From Balneolaceae bacterium (GTDB taxonomy: Bacteria; Bacteroidota; Rhodothermia; Balneolales; Balneolaceae): a stretch of 5,985 bases of DNA. Shown here piece after piece: positions 1 through 5,985 of this stretch. The stretch spans positions 1-5,985 of the forward strand of contig SKZL01000021.1 of NCBI GenBank assembly GCA_007127395.1, written 5' to 3'. Both the position numbers and the translations under genes were made by a program. Positions within the stretch are counted from its first letter, which is position 1. The number at the start of each line of letters is the position of its first letter. The notes under the pieces are model-generated. The model was not told the origin of the DNA. It did no database searches and was given only the letters and a program-made list of their open reading frames with translations.

Positions 1-386
1 ATGTTCATCTGTACGATCTCCTCCCCGGCAGAGATTCCACCAGCTGTCACAAATGCAGCTCCGATCTTATTTCTCAGCGGCTCCCCCTCAAACGGCCATG
101 ATGCAAGAAATGAAGAGATCTCCGGAGAGACATTGGCGTTATAGACCGGGCTTCCAACGATGATCGCATCCGCGCTCAGCAGGTCTGCCTCTGTCACATC
201 GGCGGTACTCTTTAAAACAACAGACACCCCCTCAACATCATGAGCTCCCCTCATCACTGCTCCAGCCATCAACTCTGTATTCCCGGTTTCGCTATGATAG
301 ACAATCAAAACCACCGGCTGAGAGTATAGGTTTACAGGGTTAAGCCAGATAAGCAGCAGGATCAGGAGGGAGAATGTCGATTTCAT
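1..386 (-). CDS. Exported flavodoxin-like (FMN-binding, WrbA/flavodoxin superfamily) protein, C-terminus outside window
   Basis: This minus-strand gene starts at the ATG at 386-384; 128 codons are inside the window and the frame continues past the left edge. Seen: a typical Sec signal peptide, with lysine at residue 2, a hydrophobic core at about residues 5-15 (FSLLILLLIWL), and a likely cleavage after LYS at residue 22. The mature part opens with a beta strand (VVLIVYHS) and the FMN phosphate loop SETGNT (residues 32-37). It continues with IIVGSPVYNANVSPE (75-89) and AFVTAGGISAGEE (111-123), which match the two loops that contact the isoalloxazine ring in flavodoxins and WrbA-type quinone reductases. 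Such proteins bind FMN and carry electrons or reduce quinones; the substrate here is unknown. Export is unusual for this fold, which is normally cytoplasmic. No Shine-Dalgarno is visible. No better upstream start is seen in this frame. It lies 82 bp after the kinase stop, in the same direction. Confidence 0.85.
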   Translation of the reverse strand, partial: MKSTFSLLILLLIWLNPVNLYSQPVVLIVYHSETGNTELMAGAVMRGAHDVEGVSVVLKSTADVTEADLLSADAIIVGSPVYNANVSPEISSFLASWPFEGEPLRNKIGAAFVTAGGISAGEEIVQMN

Positions 387-468
387 ATCAGTTATTATTT
401 TTGAGCAATGCGCTGAACTTAAAAAATCAACATACGAATAATCTGATTCGCTTTTAAAAAGAATGGAC

Positions 469-3400
469 CTATAGTCCCTCTTCAACGTCACTCATACTAT
501 CTTTTGGTAAGGTAAAATAAAATGTGCTGCCATGCCCCTCTTCAGAAACAACCCCAATTGAACCGCCATTTTCGTCGATAATTTTTTTACATATCGCCAG
601 GCCTACACCGGTTCCGCTATACTCCTCATTAGTATGAAGTCTCTGGAAAATATTGAATATTTTATCCTGGTATTCCGGTTTAATTCCAATACCGTTATCC
701 ATGACATTAATCTTCCATTCTTGTGATGTTTCCTTCAATGAAATATGAACAACCGGTTTTTGATCCGGTTTTTGATAGTTGAGTGCATTGTGAATCAGGT
801 TTTGGAAAAGTTGCTGAACCTGACTGTAAACGGCATGCACAGTAGGCAACTCATCCCATGTAATTTGAGCTTCTTTCTCTTCAATAATTTTTCTATTCAA
901 TGACAATACAACTGTAATAATCTCATTAAGATCTACAGCCGTTTTCTCCAGATCCGTTTTACCAACACGAGAGTAGTTGAGCAGATCCAATATGATTTGC
1001 CTCATTCGTTTGGCTCCATCAGTAGCGTATCGGATATATGAGCGGCCCTTATCATCCAGCTTTTTGCCATAGTTTCGTTCGATCAGTGCCAAAAAACTTG
1101 TTATCATACGAAGAGGTTCTTGAAGATCATGAGACGCCACAAATGCAAACTGCTCCAGTTCTTCATTAGAAGCTGCAAGTGCCTTAACCTTTGATCCCAG
1201 CTCATCATAGAGGCTTCTGAGTTCTTTATCAGCCTGATAAGATTCAATAGCATAAGAAAGATTCGTTGTCAAAGACTTCAGGAACGAAGACTCCTCTTCT
1301 GTCCAGTTTCTTTCAATCGTGCAGTCATCAAAACCGATAAACCCGTGAAACTGTTGTTTAACAAAAACTGGAATAATCAAAATGGATAAAATATCCTGAG
1401 ACTCCAATATCGATTTAAGATTTGCGTCCTGAAAATTACACACATGGCCCGAAAACGCTTGTTCCGACTTGAGCAGTTCCAGAAACTCCTTGTAGATTTC
1501 CATGGGAACATTTTGCAATTCCGGATTATCAATCTGGATGATCTGCTCATCCTTAACCCACTCCAGTTTTTGGCTTGTAAGTAATTTTCCGCTTTCCGGA
1601 TCGGTATGGTTTTCGAAATAGTAAACCCTGTCTGCATTTACCGATTCCCCGATAATCCTGAACGATTGATACAGGGCATCCTTCCAATTTTCCAATGCCA
1701 AAAATGTACTGTTGATAGTGGCAATTGCTTCAATCAAATCGGATTTATAGAGAATCTGTTCTTTGGAAAGTTCATTCTCCAATGCAGACGCCAGATTCAG
1801 GCTAATCGTCTTCAAAAAGCCGATCTCCTCATCATTCCACACTCTTTCGTTTCTGCAATCATCAAACCCTATAAAACCACTAAAAGTCTGATTCGCAAAA
1901 ACCGGTATGGACAAAACAGATTTGATATCCTGTGACCGGAGTAATTTCCTGAAAAAATCATTCTCAATATTATCAACTATTTTTATATAGGGTCTATTCT
2001 GAGCCATCACATCAATAGAAGGATGATCACTATATAAAGGAATATTTTGGTTTTCAGGCTCATCTATTTGCGGCTCAAAACCCTCTCTTGTCCATTCAAT
2101 TTTCATTGAAGTAATATACTCTCCCGTTGATTCTACAATACCATTTTCAAAATAGTACACACGGTCGGCATCTACGATCTCCCCGAACATTTCAAAACAG
2201 TTCTCAAGTGCCTGTAAGGCAGTAGGTTCTTTAATCAGCATTCCATTGAACCGGGCAATTGCATCCAGCTGTTTTGTTTTCCTGATGATTTTCTTTTCAG
2301 TCTCCTTGTTTTCGATTGCCGTGGCCAGGTTAATGACAATTGTTTCAAGGAAAGTCACTTCCTTCTGGCTCCATACCTTTTTTACTGTACAATCATCAAA
2401 GCCGATAAACCCACGAAACCGATCACCTGTAAAAATCGGGAATGCCAGAATAGAGAGTATATTCTTATTAAGCAAAAACCGGTTGAATTTCTTATCCGGA
2501 ATCTCATCTACGCGGTGATTATAGATTCTTTTCTCACATAATCTCTGAATAAAAGAGTGGATCTCACTGAATGGAAGATTTTGGTGCTCCGGATTGTCTA
2601 TTTGTGGCTCTATTCCCTGCCGTACCCACTCAATCCGCATGGTTGTCACGGGATCATCATCGTCCAGTTTATCATTTTCGAAAAAGTAGACACGGTCCGC
2701 GAGAGCCGACTTTCCAAAATCTTCAAGGCATTTTTGCAACGCAGACATCCAATCATCCTCCCGGATCAACAAACCGCTAAATTTTGCTAATGCATCCAGC
2801 TGCCTGGTTTTATGTTGGATTTTTTTCTGGGACTCTTTACGTTCACTGATACCTTTAAAATAGACAGATATCCCGCCTTCAGAGGGATAGACCGTCATTT
2901 CGAACCAGGAATCAAGAGGAGGATAGTGGAATTCAAAGTTTTGAGCTTCCCTGGCGCTCATTACATAATGAAACTTCTCATAGATGATTGTTCCAACTGC
3001 ACCCGGAATCACTTCCCAGAGGTTTTTACCAACAACCTCATCAGACCTGTCTCCGGTTAATTTTTCTGCCTCTTTATTGAAATAGGTAACTTTCCAATTC
3101 TCATCAACTGCATAAAATGCATCAGATATGCTTTCAAGAATGGAATTTTTCTCTTTGAAAAGTTCCATTAACTCTCGATCAACAAAATCTCTTTCGACCG
3201 CAATAGCCAGATTGGATGTGATGGTTTTGAGCATCTCCACCTCTTCATCGCTCCAATATCGCTCTTCGGTACAGTTATCAAATCCTACAAAACCGTGAAA
3301 CCTCCCTCTTACCATAACAGGGATGCACAAAAATGCTTTTATCTCCTGATCCTCCATCACATGACGGGTCAGGCAACCCGGATCTAATTCCGATAATATC

Positions 3401-4809
3401 CTCATACTTGGCTGCTGATCTGACATGGGTTTAATGAGTTCCGGAACTTCACGAAAAGAAACTGATTCGAGATCGGGATTACCCATCTGTGATTTAATCC
3501 CCTCTCTACACCACTCCAGTTTTTGGGTGGTAAAACCCTCTCCCGTTTCGGGATGAAAATGATTTTCAAAATAGTAAACACGGTCAGATTGTACCGCTTC
3601 GCCAATCACTTCCAAATTTTCATTCAGCGCGTTATCCCACTCTCTGTAATTGAGAAGAGCACTGTTTAGTTTGGATATGGCCTCCAAATGGCGTGTCTTT
3701 GACCGGAGTTTTTCCCCGATAGTTTTGTTTTCATTAATATCCTGAATACTACCGTACAGCCTTACGCATGTACCATCAACGTTTTCAGCCTCTCCAATGG
3801 TCTGTATCCACCGATCATTTCCCTTCAAAGTTACAATCTGAAGTTCCAGATCCCAGGATTTTCCATGCTCAATAGCCTCTTTTATGGCATTTTTAATCTT
3901 CTCCCTGCTTTCACCCTCTTTAAATAAATGAATTGTCTTCTCAAGATCAGGTAAATAATTCTGATCTGCCTCGTGAATCTCTTTGGTAATGGCAGACCAG
4001 TACATTTTCCCGACATTTAGGTCCAGCTCCCAGCTGCCGATCTTTGCAAGACGGGTTGCCTGGTCGTGCAAAATTTCAAGCTCTTTTTGGTCGGTTATAT
4101 CTTTGGCGACAGCATAAACCAGCTTTTCCTCATAGGATATTTTTGCTGACCAAGACAGCCAAATGATCTTGCCAAACTTTGTGATGTAGCGATTTTCGAG
4201 ATTATTTTTCGACTTTCCTTCTTGAAGTACGGATAACTCATCTGCAGTTTTTTTGATATCCTCCGGATGAACAAAGTTGATAAAAGGCTGAGATAAAAGC
4301 TCTTCTTCACTATACCCAAGCAACTCACTCGCAGCAGGATTTATTTTTTTAAAATATCCGTCAAAACCGGCTGTACAGATCAGATCAGGCGCAGAGCTAA
4401 AGATTCCTGATAATTCATCAGTCAGTTTTTTCAGATGAACTTCTGTCTGTTTCTTTTCAGAGATATCAATCATCATAACAGTGGTAAACTTTTCACCATT
4501 TATCCCCTCAAAAATGGACGATGAAAACTCACACCAAAAACGTTCTCCATTTTTTCTTATACCTATTAATTCCCCGGACACACCGTACTTCTCATCTCTC
4601 TCTTTTAATTTCTCTTTGAGGCTCGGCGTATCTGATGCAATAACCCTATCCCGACCAATCTTACGGAACTCTTCCACGGTGTAGCCAAACATCCTGCATG
4701 CGGCATCATTGGCCTCAACAATAGTACCGTCAGGTTTACCTATAAATAGTGCGCTGACAGCATTTTCAAATAGCGCCTTATACCTATTCTTTTCAGCCAC
4801 AAATGCCAA
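469..4809 (-). CDS. Soluble multi-sensor hybrid-architecture histidine kinase: 4 PAS, 4 GAF, HisKA, HATPase
   Basis: A 1446-residue sensor kinase without signal peptide or membrane helices, so probably cytoplasmic. Domains by residue: PAS1 7-118, PAS2 130-242, PAS3 250-362, GAF1 370-540, PAS4 552-658, GAF2 668-834, GAF3 845-1012, GAF4 1023-1190, coiled linker 1190-1220, HisKA 1218-1284, HATPase 1325-1436. Catalytic features seen: phospho-acceptor His1227 in SHDLQEPLR, N-box N1337/N1341 in QNLIHNALNY, G1 box DNGIGI 1371-1376, F-box FNIFQRLH 1385-1392, G2 box GTGVGLAI 1399-1406. The H-box resembles the phytochrome-type/PAS kinases common in Bacteroidota and cyanobacteria. There is no receiver domain, and no response regulator in the window. 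No LOV cysteine motif or PHY domain is present, so the signals sensed are unknown. The start is uncertain: TTG at 4809 gives the longest product, GTG at 4800 would lose three residues, and in-frame TGA codons at 4831-4833 and 4840-4842 block extension. The first in-frame ATG is codon 40, inside PAS1. Confidence 0.95.
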   Translation of the reverse strand: MAFVAEKNRYKALFENAVSALFIGKPDGTIVEANDAACRMFGYTVEEFRKIGRDRVIASDTPSLKEKLKERDEKYGVSGELIGIRKNGERFWCEFSSSIFEGINGEKFTTVMMIDISEKKQTEVHLKKLTDELSGIFSSAPDLICTAGFDGYFKKINPAASELLGYSEEELLSQPFINFVHPEDIKKTADELSVLQEGKSKNNLENRYITKFGKIIWLSWSAKISYEEKLVYAVAKDITDQKELEILHDQATRLAKIGSWELDLNVGKMYWSAITKEIHEADQNYLPDLEKTIHLFKEGESREKIKNAIKEAIEHGKSWDLELQIVTLKGNDRWIQTIGEAENVDGTCVRLYGSIQDINENKTIGEKLRSKTRHLEAISKLNSALLNYREWDNALNENLEVIGEAVQSDRVYYFENHFHPETGEGFTTQKLEWCREGIKSQMGNPDLESVSFREVPELIKPMSDQQPSMRILSELDPGCLTRHVMEDQEIKAFLCIPVMVRGRFHGFVGFDNCTEERYWSDEEVEMLKTITSNLAIAVERDFVDRELMELFKEKNSILESISDAFYAVDENWKVTYFNKEAEKLTGDRSDEVVGKNLWEVIPGAVGTIIYEKFHYVMSAREAQNFEFHYPPLDSWFEMTVYPSEGGISVYFKGISERKESQKKIQHKTRQLDALAKFSGLLIREDDWMSALQKCLEDFGKSALADRVYFFENDKLDDDDPVTTMRIEWVRQGIEPQIDNPEHQNLPFSEIHSFIQRLCEKRIYNHRVDEIPDKKFNRFLLNKNILSILAFPIFTGDRFRGFIGFDDCTVKKVWSQKEVTFLETIVINLATAIENKETEKKIIRKTKQLDAIARFNGMLIKEPTALQALENCFEMFGEIVDADRVYYFENGIVESTGEYITSMKIEWTREGFEPQIDEPENQNIPLYSDHPSIDVMAQNRPYIKIVDNIENDFFRKLLRSQDIKSVLSIPVFANQTFSGFIGFDDCRNERVWNDEEIGFLKTISLNLASALENELSKEQILYKSDLIEAIATINSTFLALENWKDALYQSFRIIGESVNADRVYYFENHTDPESGKLLTSQKLEWVKDEQIIQIDNPELQNVPMEIYKEFLELLKSEQAFSGHVCNFQDANLKSILESQDILSILIIPVFVKQQFHGFIGFDDCTIERNWTEEESSFLKSLTTNLSYAIESYQADKELRSLYDELGSKVKALAASNEELEQFAFVASHDLQEPLRMITSFLALIERNYGKKLDDKGRSYIRYATDGAKRMRQIILDLLNYSRVGKTDLEKTAVDLNEIITVVLSLNRKIIEEKEAQITWDELPTVHAVYSQVQQLFQNLIHNALNYQKPDQKPVVHISLKETSQEWKINVMDNGIGIKPEYQDKIFNIFQRLHTNEEYSGTGVGLAICKKIIDENGGSIGVVSEEGHGSTFYFTLPKDSMSDVEEGL
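1240..2808 (-). repeat. Three tandem helix-plus-GAF modules inside the kinase gene (GAF2-GAF3-GAF4)
   Basis: Protein-level repeat within the kinase. Each module begins with a linker helix (KKIQHKTRQLDALAKF, KKIIRKTKQLDAIARF, EQILYKSDLIEAIATI) followed by a GAF domain. Shared landmarks are DRVYYFEN-like (Asp705, 882, 1060), IEW/LEW (Trp728, 906, 1084), QID-PE-QN-P, and GFDDC followed six residues later by Trp (Cys807, 985, 1163). The repeat period is 177 and 178 residues. A fourth copy, GAF1 (nt 3190-3702; Asp409, Cys513), lies 296 residues upstream because PAS4 (nt 2836-3156) sits between. At DNA level the copies are clearly diverged, so this looks like an old duplication and not a recent slippage event. 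Confidence 0.9.
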
Positions 4810-4817
4810 TTCTTTTA

Positions 4818-4840
4818 AGATTTCAGAGGCTCAGATATCT
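4818..4840 (-). promoter_or_regulatory. Imperfect 23-bp inverted repeat just upstream of the kinase start
   Basis: On the minus strand the half-sites AGATaTCtGAG and CTCtGAaATCT flank a central C. Nine of the eleven mirrored positions pair, with mismatches at the fifth and eighth. It ends nine bases before the TTG start. This could be an operator for a dimeric regulator or a weak hairpin over the ribosome entry site; it also contains one of the in-frame stops that fix the start. No regulator is known, and an imperfect dyad of this size can arise by chance in AT-rich spacer DNA. Confidence 0.3.
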
Positions 4841-4900
4841 CACTTTTTTTGATCCACACTCTATTTAGTGAGTATCGGTATTGTCAAAACTTTCTTAAAC

Positions 4901-5866
4901 TCAAACTCCCCCAAATGCACCCCTTAGCATATCAATACTTTGTGCTACCGCTTCTGCATTGGGTGCATGCCCTTCAAACTCGATAGAGATATATCCTCTG
5001 TAGTCAACATCTCGCAAGATCCCGGCAATACGATTGTAATCAATATCGAGAGTATAAAAGCGACCGCCGCCATAGTAAGTTTTTGCCTGAATAAACACCG
5101 TATGAGGGGCCAGTGTTTCTATTTGCTCATAGGTATCTTCAAGAAAATTTCCGGTATCCAATAATACTTTGAGCCAGGGTGATTCTATAGCATTCATAAT
5201 GCGTAAAACACCTTCTGCTGTTCGTGTCATACCCCAATGGTTTTCAAGGCCAAGCATCACTCCGTGCTCTTCAGCAACCGGTATGATCTGGCTGATCGCA
5301 TCGATACACCATCCAAAAGCATCATCCTCAGTATAACCCTCAATCGGCGGTTCGATACCTCTTAAATCCATCAGCTCTGCAAAACTACCGGTTGTACCCC
5401 ACCGGCCCGCACTGATTCTGATACATGGAATTCCCATATCGTGAGCCAGACGGATAAAACGGATGGTATCATCAATACTTTTTTGGCGTTCAGCCGGATC
5501 GGGATTTACAAAGTCCTGATGTGTTGAAAGGCAGTTCAGATGAACACCATGGATCAATGCATGGCGTTTTAGTGCATGAATATACTTTGGCTCCTCACTC
5601 TCCATCTGTCGATGCAAAACATCAACACCACCTACCCCCAGCCTGGAGGCCTCTTCAATCACATGTCGTAAAGGAGTTCTCTCCGGATAGAAGTGCCAGT
5701 ATGAGTAGCTGGATATTCCCAGTTTAACATGAAATGGTGTAATCTCTCGTTCTTCAGCATCACTCCTATATGCTCTGCCGCGTTCTGCTGCCACACTTAG
5801 TGGTATTAAGGTGCCCGCTGCCACACCGGCAGCCAGTTTTTTCAGAAAATCTCGCCGTTTATTCAT
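4901..5866 (-). CDS. Tat-exported sugar phosphate isomerase/epimerase-like TIM-barrel protein (AP_endonuc_2 / xylose isomerase-like)
   Basis: A 321-residue protein of the xylose-isomerase-like TIM-barrel superfamily, whose members isomerise or epimerise sugars and related polyols using a divalent metal. Seen: a twin-arginine signal (RRDFLKK, residues 4-10), a moderately hydrophobic stretch at about 11-24, and a likely cleavage after SVAA near residue 27, so the folded enzyme is probably exported by Tat. Barrel motifs follow: LGISSYSYW (49-57), GVDVLH (80-85), LNCLSTHQDF (110-119), IRISAGRWG (149-157), GLENHWG (206-212), LLDTGNF (235-241), VFIQAK (257-262) and SIEFEG (294-299). By family analogy the metal ligands would be Glu208, Asp237, a residue near Gln260, and Glu296 or Glu298. 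The usual histidine at the third site is replaced by Gln260. The ATG at 5866 is supported by the Tat signal beginning right after it and by an in-frame TAA at 5885-5887. No Shine-Dalgarno is visible. The substrate cannot be told from sequence. It is the first of the three colinear genes. Confidence 0.9.
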   Translation of the reverse strand: MNKRRDFLKKLAAGVAAGTLIPLSVAAERGRAYRSDAEEREITPFHVKLGISSYSYWHFYPERTPLRHVIEEASRLGVGGVDVLHRQMESEEPKYIHALKRHALIHGVHLNCLSTHQDFVNPDPAERQKSIDDTIRFIRLAHDMGIPCIRISAGRWGTTGSFAELMDLRGIEPPIEGYTEDDAFGWCIDAISQIIPVAEEHGVMLGLENHWGMTRTAEGVLRIMNAIESPWLKVLLDTGNFLEDTYEQIETLAPHTVFIQAKTYYGGGRFYTLDIDYNRIAGILRDVDYRGYISIEFEGHAPNAEAVAQSIDMLRGAFGGV

Positions 5867-5925
5867 TTTAGGGAGTTTTAAGTTTTAAAGATTTTTTGGC
5901 CCGGGGCCGGAGAACCGATTACCGG

Positions 5926-5985
5926 GGGTTCAGGGTTCAAAGGGTTCAAAGGGTTCAGAGGGTTCAGAGGGTTCAAAGGGTTCAA
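5926..5985. repeat. 9-bp tandem repeat GGGTTCARA, running off the right edge
   Basis: After a 7-bp imperfect copy (GGGTTCA, 5926-5932) come consecutive 9-bp units starting at 5933, 5942, 5951, 5960, 5969 and 5978, the last cut by the window end. The units alternate between GGGTTCAAA and GGGTTCAGA. The array lies 59 bp upstream of the isomerase start, and its full length is unknown. Its GGG runs spaced by six bases on the plus strand fit the loose G-quadruplex pattern. Such short arrays are usually non-coding and variable in copy number, but the 9-bp unit also keeps a reading frame open on the minus strand. Confidence 0.93.

Noticed and set aside
435..450. CGAAT...ATTCG inverted repeat in the kinase-flavodoxin spacer as a terminator
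   Set aside because: The stem is only five AT-rich pairs. In the direction of transcription the T run begins about eight bases after it. Too weak to call.
1357..1392. Hydrophobic run ILSILIIPVFV in GAF4 as a membrane helix
   Set aside because: Too short, and it aligns with the same beta strand (SILAFPIF, SVLSIPVF, AFLCIPVM) in the other GAF copies.
1606..1935. Plus-strand open frame opposite the kinase (also others such as 2246-2518 and 2812-3060)
   Set aside because: They lie wholly antisense to the well-supported kinase domains and show no recognisable motif; they are by-products of the kinase codons.
3190..3702. GAF1 as a phytochrome/cyanobacteriochrome bilin-binding domain
   Set aside because: No PHY domain, and the conserved Cys is in GFDNC near the end of the domain, not in a known chromophore-attachment motif. 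The HDLQEPLR H-box alone does not imply light sensing.
4084..4791. PAS1 or PAS2 as LOV photosensors
   Set aside because: The flavin-binding GRNCRFLQ-type cysteine motif is absent; these are generic PAS/PAC domains.
4882..4887. TTGACA on the minus strand as a -35 box for the kinase
   Set aside because: No acceptable -10 at 16-18 bp (best candidates match three of six), and no Bacteroidota-type TAnnTTTG follows. A lone hexamer is not enough.
5898..5910. GC-rich inverted repeat (GGCCCGGGGCC) next to a run of T, terminator-like
   Set aside because: The T run precedes the stem on the plus strand and is an A run after it on the minus strand, so it is in the wrong place for a rho-independent terminator in either direction. 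The loop is also too short for the full stem.

Overview
The window carries three genes, all read leftwards (minus strand). In transcription order they are a Tat-exported sugar-isomerase-like TIM-barrel protein (4901-5866), a very large soluble multi-sensor histidine kinase (469-4809), and the first 128 codons of an exported flavodoxin-like protein that runs off the left edge (1-386). A short G-rich tandem repeat lies upstream of the first gene and runs off the right edge (5926-5985).

The organism looks like a member of the Bacteroidota/Balneolota-Rhodothermota side of the bacteria. The reasons are moderate-to-low GC, start codons without a recognisable Shine-Dalgarno sequence, an isomerase/epimerase with an RRDFLKK-type Tat signal, a signal peptide ending in LYSQ, and a PAS/GAF kinase with an HDLQEPLR-type H-box. 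This is inferred from style; no rRNA or marker gene is present.

The kinase fills about three quarters of the window. Its order is PAS-PAS-PAS-GAF-PAS-GAF-GAF-GAF-HisKA-HATPase, with no membrane segment and no receiver domain. The four GAF domains are clearly copies of one subfamily. Each has a DRVYYFEN-like strand, an IEW/LEW motif and a GFDDC...W motif at nearly fixed spacing, and the last three follow each other with a 177-178 residue period. It starts at a non-ATG codon (TTG at 4809 or GTG at 4800) just downstream of an imperfect 23-bp dyad.

The gaps between genes are 91 bp (isomerase to kinase) and 82 bp (kinase to flavodoxin), and neither holds a convincing terminator. Cotranscription is possible but not shown. 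Two of the three products appear to be exported and the kinase is predicted cytoplasmic, so no shared pathway can be read from the sequence. No response regulator is visible. There are no RNA genes, CRISPR arrays, insertion sequences or attachment sites that I can support.
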